Assembly: GCF_013343235.1 (NCBI RefSeq)
Contig: NZ_CP040094.1
Coordinates: 5,699,001-5,763,000, forward strand
From: Nostoc sp. TCL240-02
GTDB lineage: Bacteria > Cyanobacteriota > Cyanobacteriia > Cyanobacteriales > Nostocaceae
Length of the DNA stretch: 64,000 nt
Reading direction: 5' to 3'
The notes beneath the pieces are model-generated. The model was not told the DNA's origin and made no database searches. It worked only from the letters and a program-made list of their open reading frames with translations. Within the stretch, counting starts at the first letter, position 1, and the number at the start of each line of letters is the position of its first letter. The position numbers were made by a program, and so were the translations under genes. This document shows positions 51,726 to 61,955 of this stretch, piece after piece.

Positions 51726-54722
51726 TTAATTCGCTTGTAACGGTGCATTCAAGACTTTCTCGATGCGATCGCGTGTTTCTAATAAATGCGCTTTGGTGTA
51801 TTCATCCTCAGAATTAACTCCCTTGAGTTTCTCATCTAGTTGTTTGAGTTTATACCAAGCCAGAGTCCGAGCATCTTCTGGGACATATTCTTTTCGCAAC
51901 ACCATATTAGTCAAAATGTCCAGGTATTGGCGCTGTAAGCCTCGCCGTAAACTGGCAATCTTCATTGGTTTACCTTTTGGTTTGATTACTTCTGTCCAGA
52001 TACCTGATTGCAAAGTGTCAAATAGTTCCGGTAGAGTCAGTGCATTTTCTGCCTTAGTTTTAAGTTCAATATCCTTGAGGCGAGAGAGGCGATCGCCTGA
52101 GAGTAAATCTCGCAATACAGAACCCTGCATGAGCAGCACCAAGTCATGAATAGGAAAATCCAAACGACCAACTTGGGGAGAACTACCCCAATGTCGCCAA
52201 CGAGAAGGTGCTAATTTATTCAACAGTTCTGGTGAAAAGTTCAGGGCATCTTCTGCAAACAAATATTTTTGCAAGGTTTCTAAAGCTTGTCGTTGTTCTT
52301 GAACTGGTACTGGTTCAAATGGTAATCGGTGTTGCCCAACTCCAGAGGGGATTTCGCTAGGGTGAATGCGATAAAAAGACTGTCCGCCTATATATTTAGT
52401 GGTGTAATATATTTGTTGAAAATAGTTACCCAATACTGTACTAAAGCGTTCGCTGACATCGCTGTAACTATCACCAGCTAATGGATAACGCTTATCGAGA
52501 CGTTCCCACATCACCCGCGAATTATTCAACTGCCACTGAGAATAAAGCAGCACATTTCCACTGTTATCCCAAGCATCAGCAGTTGGGTCAAGGTCATAGA
52601 CATCTTCATCTGTAGAATAACTCAACTCTGGCTTATAGGATTGGGCGGCAATTTCCTCCAAAATTGGCTTTTCTGCTATGGGAGTTGATGTCTTAATTGG
52701 AATATAGCCGTACTTAATCGCCCATTCATCATAAGGCCCTACCATACTAGGAAAATAATCTCCCTGTTTTGTCCCTTGGGGGGCAATATTTGGGGGAATG
52801 TAGTCCATTACGGAAGTTGTCAGACCTTTATTTTTGGTAATTTCCGTATTATTCATTTCCTCTGGTGCTAGCAGAGTACTACCACGAAAGTTATGACGTA
52901 AACCAAGAGTATGTCCAACTTCGTGAGCGATGATTAAACGTAAATATTGATTGATATATTCTTTCACCTGATCTGGAGTGGCCATAGTATCTGGCAATAG
53001 TGACATCGCCAGGGAACCAAGGGCAAACTGGTTAGCAGCTTCCATTCCATAGCATAAATCGTACTCGCCTGCCATTTTAGATAAACGGTTCAACAACTCT
53101 TGTTGCCCTGGCATCTGCTTGGGTACAGCATTGTTTTTGCCATCTAAACCATTGGCGCAAAGTAGACGATTTTGCATCAAAGCTGATAAGGTCGTTTGGC
53201 TTTGTGTTTGGCTGGGTTGGACAATTTTGCGATACTCATTTTTAAGTGCCCGGACAAAGCTGGCATCTACGAGAATGTCTGCATCTAAAATTTCTCCAGT
53301 CAAGGGATTAACGCGGGATGGCCCCATTGCAAAATAACCATCAACTGTGTTAATCCAGCGAATTGTGTTGTAACGAATATCTGCTGGGTCCCATGTTGCA
53401 TTATCTGGCATTTGGCGGACTTCAATTGCATCTTTGAATCCCGCTTTGAGAAAGGCTTTGTTCCACATGAGGATACCTTCTTTCATCGCATCGCGGTACT
53501 CTAAGGGCACAGCGTTATCAATCCAGAAGACAATCGGTTTTTTGGGGCGAGAAATTAATGCTTTTGGGTCTTGTTTTTCTAAATCCCAGCGATTTATGTA
53601 ACGGACAAAAGAATCGCCGCGATCGTCTTTGGATAAATCTTGGTAGGCGGTGATGAAATAGCCAACGCGATCGTCAGCAAGGCGCGGTCGATAATCTTTT
53701 TCAGGTAGCTGGGAGAGACTATAGTGGACGCGCAAGGTATAGCCACGATTATCAGCTAAAGAGCCAAAACTTGGTGTTTCACTGTCACGATCGCTGCTAC
53801 CAGAGAAATTTAAAACTGACTCAATTTCTAAGTTTTGAGGAAAAGCTTTAGCATTACCAAAATAAGACTGGTCTGTGGTTGCTGGGACTCCTAAACTTGC
53901 AGATAATCCACCTAAATCTGTCAGTAATAAATCGCCCAAATCGATGAGAAGAGTTTTGCGTTGGGGATGAATGCTTTTTATGGAGATGCTGTAGAGTACA
54001 GAATCACTAAAAGACCGGGCCAGCGATCGCACTTGAGGATCTCCCTCACGAGTGCGAAAATTGACATTGCGGATGACAAAGTTTAATTTATCATCTACCC
54101 GTTGGAAATAAAACAAAAAATCTTGTAGAGGCATACCACTGTAAATACCCCGTTCGCCAATGCCCGATTCTAGGGTTGCCGTAGCGAGGTAATTTTTATT
54201 GAGTTGCTCTGGTTTAATTTCTAGATAAATTTTATTCTTTTCTTTATTGCGATAAAGAGTGAATAGCCCCCCTGACTTTTGGGTACCTTTCACTACTTCA
54301 TCAAAAACCTCTAAATCATCCTTTGCTGCTGGTGTTTTGGCAGGCTTAGGCTTTTCTACGGGTTTTGCAACTTGCAAAAATGGTTGCTGTCCTGCTTTTT
54401 TAGAATCTTTTACTACCCAAATAAACGGTTTAGGCTGTGCGTGTTTATTTTGATTAACCACCCAAACTTGCCCTGAAGGTAGCCTCTGTTTCTGAGAAAT
54501 ATTGATATTATTTAGCGATAATGCTGAGATTTTAGTTGAAGATGTTTCTGCCGTTAACAGATTACTGGCTGTAACTACGCCTTTTATAACCCCCACAGCT
54601 TTATGGTTCGCTGAAAAATCTGGAGCAATTCCATTGACAAATGGTGATTTGGCGTTAGCTGTTGTTATTCCTAAAAATAAACCATGTAACAAAATCATAT
54701 AAAAAGTTAATCTGTTGTTCAT
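51726..54722 (-). CDS. Large exported zinc-dependent metalloprotease (DUF5117/DUF4953 type)
   Basis: This codes for 998 residues. A signal peptide (FYMILLHGLFLGITTANA) and a low-complexity Lys/Pro linker (about 110-140) precede the DUF5117-like region. The extended zinc motif HEVGHTLGLRHNF, near residue 600, fits HExxHxxGxxH of metzincins. ITAYQDLSKDDRGDSFVRYI and the long C-terminal DUF4953-like region complete the family layout. These proteins are secreted or periplasmic, with unknown substrates. The length is within the family range. Confidence 0.88.
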   Translation of the reverse strand: MNNRLTFYMILLHGLFLGITTANAKSPFVNGIAPDFSANHKAVGVIKGVVTASNLLTAETSSTKISALSLNNINISQKQRLPSGQVWVVNQNKHAQPKPFIWVVKDSKKAGQQPFLQVAKPVEKPKPAKTPAAKDDLEVFDEVVKGTQKSGGLFTLYRNKEKNKIYLEIKPEQLNKNYLATATLESGIGERGIYSGMPLQDFLFYFQRVDDKLNFVIRNVNFRTREGDPQVRSLARSFSDSVLYSISIKSIHPQRKTLLIDLGDLLLTDLGGLSASLGVPATTDQSYFGNAKAFPQNLEIESVLNFSGSSDRDSETPSFGSLADNRGYTLRVHYSLSQLPEKDYRPRLADDRVGYFITAYQDLSKDDRGDSFVRYINRWDLEKQDPKALISRPKKPIVFWIDNAVPLEYRDAMKEGILMWNKAFLKAGFKDAIEVRQMPDNATWDPADIRYNTIRWINTVDGYFAMGPSRVNPLTGEILDADILVDASFVRALKNEYRKIVQPSQTQSQTTLSALMQNRLLCANGLDGKNNAVPKQMPGQQELLNRLSKMAGEYDLCYGMEAANQFALGSLAMSLLPDTMATPDQVKEYINQYLRLIIAHEVGHTLGLRHNFRGSTLLAPEEMNNTEITKNKGLTTSVMDYIPPNIAPQGTKQGDYFPSMVGPYDEWAIKYGYIPIKTSTPIAEKPILEEIAAQSYKPELSYSTDEDVYDLDPTADAWDNSGNVLLYSQWQLNNSRVMWERLDKRYPLAGDSYSDVSERFSTVLGNYFQQIYYTTKYIGGQSFYRIHPSEIPSGVGQHRLPFEPVPVQEQRQALETLQKYLFAEDALNFSPELLNKLAPSRWRHWGSSPQVGRLDFPIHDLVLLMQGSVLRDLLSGDRLSRLKDIELKTKAENALTLPELFDTLQSGIWTEVIKPKGKPMKIASLRRGLQRQYLDILTNMVLRKEYVPEDARTLAWYKLKQLDEKLKGVNSEDEYTKAHLLETRDRIEKVLNAPLQAN

Positions 54723-55255
54723 CGCATCAATCCCCCAATAACGATTAGGTAGTTAATTTTTAACTTTTGCAAAGTTATGTAGCCTGCTTTTAGCTAATTC
54801 TTTCAGCTGCTTTATCTAAAGCAGTAAAGTTTAGACTTCAATTTTAGTTGCCATTTTTCCGCAATGTTCACGCTGTTGTACAGATGGATTTTTCCTAACA
54901 ATTGCGTCTATTACGATCAGTAAGTATTATTTTTACATCACACTAGTAAATATCTGGGGGAAAAAAGTATAACAAATCAACCAAACTCGGAAAATTACTT
55001 GATTTTTGAAAGAATTTTTCCGATCACACTTATTTGCATCAAGAGAAGAGGCTTGATCTGACTACGGGTTAGCGAGAAGCCACTCCCAAAAACGCCGTCA
55101 GTGTAGCCCATCATAGATATGGACAACGCATGATATTTTTCGTGTAGTATTTATTGATACTATTTATTTTTGGCAATGATAAACAAAGTAACAGAAAAAA
55201 AAATTTAGTTCCAGATTATCAAAACAGCAATTTAAATGTAACAACGGACACAGAA
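54723..55255. other. Spacer without a supported gene
   Basis: This AT-rich region lies between the divergent metalloprotease and pentapeptide genes. The in-frame TTG at 55154 could extend the pentapeptide protein by 34 residues; no other feature is recognised. Confidence 0.45.
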
Positions 55256-57022
55256 ATGTCAACATATTTATCTCAAGTTTGGCAACTGCTGAGAAATTAT
55301 GTGAGAGATATAAGCTTACAAGAGATGCCAAAGACCACATCGGTGGAAACTAAAGTCGGTTTATCTTTTGGAAAAAGTATTAAAGTAAACAAAAGCGCTA
55401 AATTTGCTCAAGGTAATTTACAGGAAGATTTATGGTTTCAAAGACTGCAAGAAAGCTTAGAAAAATGGACAATATCAAAGAGCAATTTGACTTATAAGAT
55501 AGGCGATCGCATATCGGGCCCGCTACTATCAGAGTTATGCCTGAGAGTGTGCAATCGCCAGATGCATGAAGAAATTTATGATTTACTGGGCAATGGAGCG
55601 CTGAAATTAGAAATAGTCAACCAAATAATGGAATTGGTTGTGACTAGTCAAAAGATTCACCCAGAAGTGCTTTTCTTGCGGCTAGAAGATTTTTATCGTC
55701 GCTGGTGTCAGGGAAAATTTATTGATGCCACACCAGATGATAACCTGCCTCAGAAAACAAAATTAAAGCTAGCAACTCAAAATATTGCGATCGGGCTGAG
55801 ACAAGTAGACATCTATACAGGATTGAACGTACTGATTTTACTGTTAGAGTTACACCGCTACGCCCAAGAGCAAGATGAACTCAAAGAAAAAATTACCTTC
55901 TATCCATCAGCCCAACCAGATACAGACAATTTTTTCACATCCCAACTGCTGCGGATCATTAACTATAGCGATGCCATAGACATTGGCAACTTTAGCAGTA
56001 TAGTCGGGCAATTCCTCAAAGGTGGTAACTTTCGTAGTGCTTATTTGGGCGATGCCAACCTCACCGGGGCAGACTTTAGCGGTGCTGACCTCAGCCTTGC
56101 TTATCTCGGCGATGCCAACCTAACTGGCGTAAACTTCATAGGTGCTAACCTTAGCGGTGCCAACTTCGGCGATGCCAACCTCAGTGGGGCTAACCTCAGT
56201 GGTGCTAACCTCAGTGGTGCTGATCTCAGCAGCACTAACCTTAGTGGTACTAACCTTAGCTGTGCCAACCTTAGCCGCGCCGACCTAAATCGCGCCGACC
56301 TTAGCAGTACCAACCTTAGCAGTACCAATCTTAGCCACGCTGACCTCAGCCGCGCCGACCTCAGCAGCACCAACCTCAACCGCGCCGACCTCAGCAACGC
56401 CATCCTTTTTGGTGCCAATTTAAGTGAAGCCAACCTCAGCAACGTCAACCTTAATCATGCTGACCTCTGCCGCGCTGACCTCAGTGGTGCTGATTTGAGT
56501 CATGCCATCCTCAACGGTACTAACCTCAGCGACACAATTCTTTTCAGCACCAACCTTAGTGATGCCATCCTCATGGCTGCTGACCTTAGCTATGCCAAAC
56601 TTAATGGTGCCAAACTAAACAATGCCAAACTTAACGGTGCTATGTTCCTAGGCGCAGACCTTAGCGGTGTAGACCTGAGTCGGGTAAGCCTCAACGAAGC
56701 TGACCTCAGTGGGGTAATTCTCAGCGAAGCCGACCTCAGTGGTGCCGATCTCACCGACGCGATCCTTTTCGGTACAGACTTCAGCTATGCCAACCTTAAC
56801 AGCGCTAACCTCAGTGGCAGTAACCTGAGTGGTGCGATTCTCAATGGCGCAAATCTCAGCCACAGTAACCTAAGTTACGCCATTCTCAGTGGTGCAGACC
56901 TCAGCGATGCCAATATGGAAAAAATGACTTGGGGTAGAAAACAGCAATGGGAAGGTGTGCGGGGATTAAAGACAGCAGTTAATGTCCCGGAGGCATTGAA
57001 AGAAGAACTGGGGTTGAACTGA
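55256..57022 (+). CDS. Long pentapeptide-repeat protein
   Basis: This codes for 588 residues from ATG 55256; a TTG at 55154 is an alternative. Residues 1-250 form a helical domain (YLSQVWQLLRNYVRD, ...QLLRIINYSDAIDIGNFSS). Residues about 255-560 are an almost unbroken array of about 60 pentapeptides A(D/N)LSx (GADFSGADLSLAYLGDANLT), predicted to form a right-handed quadrilateral beta helix about 15 turns long. The tail ends WGRKQQWEGVRGLKTA. The repeat region is GC-richer than its surroundings because of codon repetition, and it creates long spurious antisense frames. Cytoplasmic; function unknown. Confidence 0.88.
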   Translation: MSTYLSQVWQLLRNYVRDISLQEMPKTTSVETKVGLSFGKSIKVNKSAKFAQGNLQEDLWFQRLQESLEKWTISKSNLTYKIGDRISGPLLSELCLRVCNRQMHEEIYDLLGNGALKLEIVNQIMELVVTSQKIHPEVLFLRLEDFYRRWCQGKFIDATPDDNLPQKTKLKLATQNIAIGLRQVDIYTGLNVLILLLELHRYAQEQDELKEKITFYPSAQPDTDNFFTSQLLRIINYSDAIDIGNFSSIVGQFLKGGNFRSAYLGDANLTGADFSGADLSLAYLGDANLTGVNFIGANLSGANFGDANLSGANLSGANLSGADLSSTNLSGTNLSCANLSRADLNRADLSSTNLSSTNLSHADLSRADLSSTNLNRADLSNAILFGANLSEANLSNVNLNHADLCRADLSGADLSHAILNGTNLSDTILFSTNLSDAILMAADLSYAKLNGAKLNNAKLNGAMFLGADLSGVDLSRVSLNEADLSGVILSEADLSGADLTDAILFGTDFSYANLNSANLSGSNLSGAILNGANLSHSNLSYAILSGADLSDANMEKMTWGRKQQWEGVRGLKTAVNVPEALKEELGLN

Positions 57023-57187
57023 GGGGACGTGGTGACATCTTTATTTATGTCCTTTGCGTCCTCAGCATCTCTGTCATTTTTAAATTATTCAGATGCTAAT
57101 GGATATTGATATTCAGGGGGCTATATCCCGCTTGCTAGAGTGTAAGTCATTCACGTAGAATATAATGCCATTGTTGCGGCAGTTCTC

Positions 57188-58258
57188 ATGACTTCATCTG
57201 CGTCGTTTGACACATTAGAGTCTTTACAGGCGGATATCGCTGAATTGATCGCTCGTTTACCGACATTAAAAAATCGGCAGCTTATTCAGCAAGCACTTAC
57301 TACTATTGTTCGTCTAGCTGATACCGAAATTGAGCGTCTCGATTGGAAAATATTGTCGGCTGCGTTAGCAGATATGGAACGCGGTTTCCAGCTTTTTTAT
57401 GATTACCGACACGTTCGCAAAGTCACCATCTTCGGTTCTGCTCGTCTAGCGCCAGATACGCCAGAGTACCAAATGGCCGTTAAGTTTGCTCGCGCTGTTT
57501 CTCAATTAGGATTTATGGTGATGACCGGCGGTGGTGGTGGAATCATGCAGGCGGGTCACGAAGGTGCTGGACGAGAAAATTCCTTTGGATTAAATATTCA
57601 ATTACCCTTTGAACAAGAAGCAAACCCTTTTATAGAGGGCGATCCCAAGCTAATTAATTTCAAATATTTCTTTACTCGCAAGCTTTTTCTCCTTAAAGAA
57701 AGTGATGCTGTAGCCTTATTTCCGGGAGGTTTTGGCACTCAAGATGAAGCTTTTGAATGTATGACATTAAGCCAGAATGGTAAGTTTGGTCCAGTACCTC
57801 TAGTTTTAATTGACCACCCCGGTGGTGATTACTGGCAGTCTTGGAGTGAATATATTGATAAGCAATTAGTGCAAAATGGTCTTGTCAGTCCTGAAGACCC
57901 CAGCCTTTACACGGTGACAGACAACCTGGATGTGGCTTGTGACGCTATTACTCGTTTCTACCAGGTTTATCACTCCTGTAGATATGTAGGCAATCAATTA
58001 GTCATCCGCCTGAAGACAGATATATCAGACTATCTTGTAGAGCAACTCAATGCTGATTTCAGTGACATTATTGTTAAAGGACGGATTGAAAAAAGTCAGG
58101 CATTACCTCAAGAAGCACAAGATGAAACGGTTGAACTACCCCGCCTAATTTTGTACTTTAATCAACGCGACTTGGGGCGTTTGTATCAGATGATTGCCAC
58201 AATTAACCAAATGGGTAATACTTCATCAGAAGATACAGCACACCCAGAAAGAAAGTAG
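57188..58258 (+). CDS. LOG family protein (TIGR00730/lysine-decarboxylase-like fold)
   Basis: This 356-residue protein has a Rossmann-type core with VTIFGSARLAPDTPEYQMA, MVMTGGGGGIMQAGHEGAGR and LFPGGFGTQDEAFECMTL. PGGFGTxxE is the LOG motif for nucleotide 5'-monophosphate binding and phosphoribohydrolase activity (cytokinin-type release). The N-terminal 90 helical residues and the C-terminal 100 residues are extensions beyond the minimal LOG protein, typical of the longer cyanobacterial form. The exact substrate is not known. Confidence 0.88.
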   Translation: MTSSASFDTLESLQADIAELIARLPTLKNRQLIQQALTTIVRLADTEIERLDWKILSAALADMERGFQLFYDYRHVRKVTIFGSARLAPDTPEYQMAVKFARAVSQLGFMVMTGGGGGIMQAGHEGAGRENSFGLNIQLPFEQEANPFIEGDPKLINFKYFFTRKLFLLKESDAVALFPGGFGTQDEAFECMTLSQNGKFGPVPLVLIDHPGGDYWQSWSEYIDKQLVQNGLVSPEDPSLYTVTDNLDVACDAITRFYQVYHSCRYVGNQLVIRLKTDISDYLVEQLNADFSDIIVKGRIEKSQALPQEAQDETVELPRLILYFNQRDLGRLYQMIATINQMGNTSSEDTAHPERK

Positions 58259-58265
58259 AGTTTAG

Positions 58266-58283
58266 GGGTGGATTTTTCCACCC
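58266..58283 (+). terminator. Hairpin after the LOG-family gene
   Basis: GGGTGGA (58266-58272) pairs with TCCACCC (58277-58283) around TTTT, eight bases after the stop codon. Confidence 0.65.
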
Positions 58284-58661
58284 ACATCCCAATATTTTTG
58301 ACAGGCTTCACAGACTTATTGCCAGTTTAATATCTTTTGGATCGCTAAAGATTTGATTCTATGAAAGTGACATGATAACGCAGGCAATCGCAACAAATTT
58401 CTCACTAATCCAATGTCCTTTTTTCAGTAGTAAGTGTCTATGCATTCTTTGTGTTAGGCTGCGGACAGACACTTCACATCTAAGTAAGTTGGCGTAAATA
58501 ATTTTCACAATATCAGATAGGATTGCTATCTTCACAGTTCTATTTCAGGCTAGATAAACGAAAAAAATGTTGGTTTTTATATCTTCATAATTTAACTTAC
58601 TGATATGTCTGCTTTAAGATGACTTTGAAAGAGGTATTGAAGAGAAATTTACAATGTATCT

Positions 58662-58773
58662 AAATTATTATCAATTTTTTAATAAAAAATGATGAAATAT
58701 GAAGAGTCAATTCGCTTTGCCTCCTTTATACTGGCTTTCAAGAGACATGGCTCTTAAAGTCAGTCTTTTTTTG
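58662..58773 (+). ncRNA. Candidate small RNA with its own terminator
   Basis: In the 667-base gene-free spacer 58259-58925 a good Rho-independent terminator stands alone. ACTGGCTTTCAAGAG (58730-58744) pairs with CTCTTAAAGTCAGT (58751-58764) with one wobble and one bulge, followed by CTTTTTTTG. It lies about 470 bases after the previous gene, which already has a hairpin at 58266. TTGAAA (58625) and TACAAT (58650) could form a promoter, though the 19-base spacing is long. The start is therefore a guess. Confidence 0.4.
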
Positions 58774-58925
58774 TAAAAAGTATCACGAAAATCATGTGAT
58801 TCACCTTACTTTCAGATGTACAATGCACCAGTTATTGTGACTCAATGCTGATCTGCTTAAAAAAGCGTGTATATTAGCACAGGAAATAATATAGAACATC
58901 CTAAACACATATAGAGGAATAAAAT

Positions 58926-60248
58926 ATGCTGGAATTATTGGGTTCAGGTTTGGTGTCACTCTGGCTGGAAATGGCCGGGGTACAAATCAAGCCTCTAGAT
59001 GCCTTAGATGCTTTAACTTGGCAAAGTAGTCCTGGCTTAGTTCTTGCCCCCGATCCCAATCCAACTGGGGCAACTACGGTGCAGGAATATCTGAAAAAGC
59101 TCATCACATCAAAAGTGGTGGCGCAAAATCTGGCTGAGAGTCAGGGCATTTGGATGCAGTCGGGGCCAATGCTGATGGCAAATCACCAAGGTACGACACC
59201 TCTCCCTGCTGCCTCTTTAACCAAAATTGCCACTTCCCTAGTTGCTTTGAAAACTTGGGGCCCAGATTACCAATTTGATACTTTGGTGAGTATCACCGGG
59301 CCAGTGGTAAATGGAGTTGTGCAGGGCGATTTGGTGATTACAGGTGGTGGCGATCCTTTGTTTGTTTGGGAAGAAGCGATCGCTCTTGGTAATACTCTTA
59401 ATAAAATGGGTATCAAGCAGATAAAGGGAAATTTAATCATTAATGGCACTTTTGCCATGAATTTCCAACGGCAGTCGATGCTGGCGGGTATGATGCTCAA
59501 GCAAACACTAAATCGTGCAACTTGGGGCCGCCCTGCTATTTACACACACTCAATTATGGCTAAGGGAACGCCCAAGCCTCAAGTAGTCATTTCGGGTACG
59601 GTGAAAGTTGAGGCACAACCAAACCCTCAACAAACTTTGTTACTGCGTCATCGTTCCTTACCCTTGAAGCAACTAATCAAGGAAATGAATGTTTACAGTA
59701 ACAACGATATGGCAGAGATGCTAGCAGATTCAGTGGGAGGAGCAGCTGTAGTCCAATCCACTGCTGCTAACCTTGCGAGAGTCCCACAAGTGGAAATTCA
59801 GTTAATTAATGGTTCTGGACTAGGCCCCGAAAATCGCATTTCCCCCAGGGCTGTTTGTGCGATGTTTATGGCTATTCAAAGTGAGGCATCTGCCCATCAG
59901 CTAAATCTGAGTGACTTATTCCCCATGTCTGGGTTTGATCACCGAGGAACAGTACACAGCAGACACATTCCTCTTGCTACTGTGATCAAAACTGGCACTC
60001 TCCGGGATGTGAGTGCTTTAGCGGGAGTGATGCCCACACGCGATCGCGGTTTGGTTTGGTTTGCTATTATCAACCGTGGGACAAATCTTTGGGGTTTGCG
60101 GACTGGACAAGACCAACTACTACAAAGTGTTGTCAAACAGTTACAACTACCTCTAACCGTTCCTACTGCCCTGATTCCCCACTCAGCAATCAACTCTTTA
60201 CCCCAGCTAGGTGCAATCAGTCGGAATGAAATTTTATTCAAAAGTTAG
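58926..60248 (+). CDS. dacB: D-alanyl-D-alanine carboxypeptidase (PBP4, S13 family)
   Basis: This 440-residue enzyme has the three penicillin-binding motifs: S97-L-T-K100 in AASLTKIATS, YSNNDMAEML (SxN) and VIKTGTLRDVS (KTG). GDLVITGGGDPLF and NGSGLGPENRISP are family-specific. PBP4 trims peptide stems or cross-links in peptidoglycan. The N-terminus (MLELLGSGLVSLWLEMAGVQ) is only weakly hydrophobic and has no basic residue, so export is not obvious. GAGGA lies about eight bases before the ATG. Confidence 0.93.
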   Translation: MLELLGSGLVSLWLEMAGVQIKPLDALDALTWQSSPGLVLAPDPNPTGATTVQEYLKKLITSKVVAQNLAESQGIWMQSGPMLMANHQGTTPLPAASLTKIATSLVALKTWGPDYQFDTLVSITGPVVNGVVQGDLVITGGGDPLFVWEEAIALGNTLNKMGIKQIKGNLIINGTFAMNFQRQSMLAGMMLKQTLNRATWGRPAIYTHSIMAKGTPKPQVVISGTVKVEAQPNPQQTLLLRHRSLPLKQLIKEMNVYSNNDMAEMLADSVGGAAVVQSTAANLARVPQVEIQLINGSGLGPENRISPRAVCAMFMAIQSEASAHQLNLSDLFPMSGFDHRGTVHSRHIPLATVIKTGTLRDVSALAGVMPTRDRGLVWFAIINRGTNLWGLRTGQDQLLQSVVKQLQLPLTVPTALIPHSAINSLPQLGAISRNEILFKS

Positions 60249-60563
60249 TTCATCATCTGATCGGGTTTTGAACCAAAAGTGAGTATGGGTGTCCCACATC
60301 TCATTTTATCGGTGTCACTACTTTGAAACTTCTAGTTTTATTAGCAATCCAAAAGTTTTATTGATGGGTAAAAACCGAACTTGTAAAGGGTGAATGTCCA
60401 TAATAGCTTTTGGGTTAAATTTTCCATTAACTTGATTATAGGTAACTCGTAAAATGCCCTAACCACAGTATTGGGAAGAGCAGGGGAAACCTGAAGTAAA
60501 AATAACTGTAAATAGATTTTTCACGACTAAGCAACAATTAAGCTTATAAATTAGATTGTGATT
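60249..60563. other. Spacer between dacB and the HtrA gene, nothing recognised
   Basis: These 315 bases show no gene or clear hairpin. They presumably carry the promoter of the HtrA-family protease. Confidence 0.45.
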
Positions 60564-61781
60564 ATGCGATTTCCCAAATTACCCAGATCCATACGTCAAC
60601 TCAGTAGTTATGTTTTAGCGATCGCGCTTGGAGTTGTGCTAACGGTTAGTACATTGCAGGTTTTGCCCTCCCAAGCCGAACCCGCACCCCAAGTAAGAGA
60701 TGGAGATACTTCACAACTGATTGCCCAACGACAATCACCAGCCACAGCTGCGATCGGTACTACTAGCTTTGTCACAGCAGCAGTGAATCGGGTTGGTTCA
60801 GCAGTTGTTCGCATTGATACTGAGCGAACAATTACTCGTCGCGTTGATCCATTTATGGAAGACCCATTTTTCCGTCGGTTTTTTGGTGACGGTTTCTCCC
60901 AACAAATGCCGCCTTCTGAGCAGTTACGCGGTTTAGGCTCAGGTTTCATTATTGACAAGAGCGGCTTAGTTATGACTAACGCTCATGTAGTCGATAAGGC
61001 TGATAAGGTAACAGTCCGACTCAAAGATGGTCGCACCTTTGAAGGAAAAGTTCAAGGTATTGATGAAGTTACAGATTTGGCAGTAGTCAAGATTAACGCT
61101 GGTAACGATTTACCAGTCGCACCCTTGGGTTCTTCCACTAATGTCCAAGTCGGAGATTGGGCGATCGCAGTTGGTAATCCTTTAGGATTTGATAACACCG
61201 TTACTTTGGGAATTGTCAGTACTCTCAAACGTTCCAGCGCCCAAGTTGGCATTAGCGACAAACGCTTAGACTTCATTCAAACCGATGCCGCCATTAACCC
61301 AGGTAACTCTGGCGGGCCGCTATTAAATGGCCAAGGTGAAGTGATTGGCATTAACACAGCGATTCGTCCCGACGCGATGGGTATTGGGTTTGCCATTCCT
61401 ATTGATAAAGCGAAAGCGATCGCAGCGCAACTGCAACGTGATGGCAAAGTTGCTCACCCCTATTTAGGCGTGCAAATGCTAACTTTAACACCCGATCTGG
61501 CCAAGCAAAATAACACCGATCCCAACTCTCCTATTCAAATACCAGAAATTAATGGTGTTTTTGTCATGCGAGTAGTTCCCAATTCTCCAGCTGCATCTGC
61601 TGGTATCCGGCGCGGGGATGTAATTCTGCAAGTTGATGGTAAAGCTATTACCAGCGCTGAACAATTGCAGAACGTTGTGGAAGACAGTCGTCTTGGTCAA
61701 GTATTACAGGTGAAAGTGCAACGAGGTAATCAGACACAGCAGCTTTCAATCCGTACAGCCGAGTTGCAAAATGCTTCGTAG
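60564..61781 (+). CDS. HtrA/Deg-family serine protease with PDZ domain
   Basis: This codes for 405 residues from ATG 60564; a GTG at 60558 would add two. A signal anchor (SSYVLAIALGVVLTVSTLQV) puts it in the periplasm or lumen. The trypsin-like triad is H141 (MTNAHVV), D171 (VTDLAVVKI) and S249 (NPGNSGGPLLN). One PDZ domain follows (GVFVMRVVPNSPAASAGIRR, GDVILQVDG). Cyanobacteria have three such proteases (HtrA, HhoA, HhoB) acting in stress and protein quality control. With one PDZ all three are possible, so no symbol is given. Confidence 0.95.
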   Translation: MRFPKLPRSIRQLSSYVLAIALGVVLTVSTLQVLPSQAEPAPQVRDGDTSQLIAQRQSPATAAIGTTSFVTAAVNRVGSAVVRIDTERTITRRVDPFMEDPFFRRFFGDGFSQQMPPSEQLRGLGSGFIIDKSGLVMTNAHVVDKADKVTVRLKDGRTFEGKVQGIDEVTDLAVVKINAGNDLPVAPLGSSTNVQVGDWAIAVGNPLGFDNTVTLGIVSTLKRSSAQVGISDKRLDFIQTDAAINPGNSGGPLLNGQGEVIGINTAIRPDAMGIGFAIPIDKAKAIAAQLQRDGKVAHPYLGVQMLTLTPDLAKQNNTDPNSPIQIPEINGVFVMRVVPNSPAASAGIRRGDVILQVDGKAITSAEQLQNVVEDSRLGQVLQVKVQRGNQTQQLSIRTAELQNAS

Positions 61782-61826
61782 GAGAAATAGTTAAAAGGGC
61801 GGTTAGAAACCGCTTCTACACAAACA

Positions 61827-61846
61827 AAACCCACCTCCGTGGGTTT
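61827..61846 (+). terminator. Hairpin after the HtrA gene
   Basis: AAACCCAC (61827-61834) pairs with GTGGGTTT (61839-61846) around CTCC. It is followed after nine bases by TTAATTTTTTCTT. Confidence 0.75.
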
Positions 61847-61866
61847 CAAACCCTTAATTTTTTCTT

Positions 61867-61884
61867 AGTCCGCGAAGGCGGACT
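61867..61884. terminator. Second hairpin between convergent genes
   Basis: AGTCCGC (61867-61873) pairs with GCGGACT (61878-61884) around GAAG. It lies between the HtrA gene (plus) and the metallo-beta-lactamase-fold gene (minus) and could serve the latter. Confidence 0.6.
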
Positions 61885-61955
61885 TTACCTGTGTAGCAGC
61901 GAATTCCATTCGCTTAAAGCTGGGGTAAATTTCCATTTTGCCAATAGAGCCTAAA

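Noticed and set aside
56101..56448. Antisense open frame with LRLA repeats opposite the pentapeptide gene (also 56648-56863)
   Set aside because: It mirrors the codon periodicity of the pentapeptide array and has no ribosome site or family resemblance.
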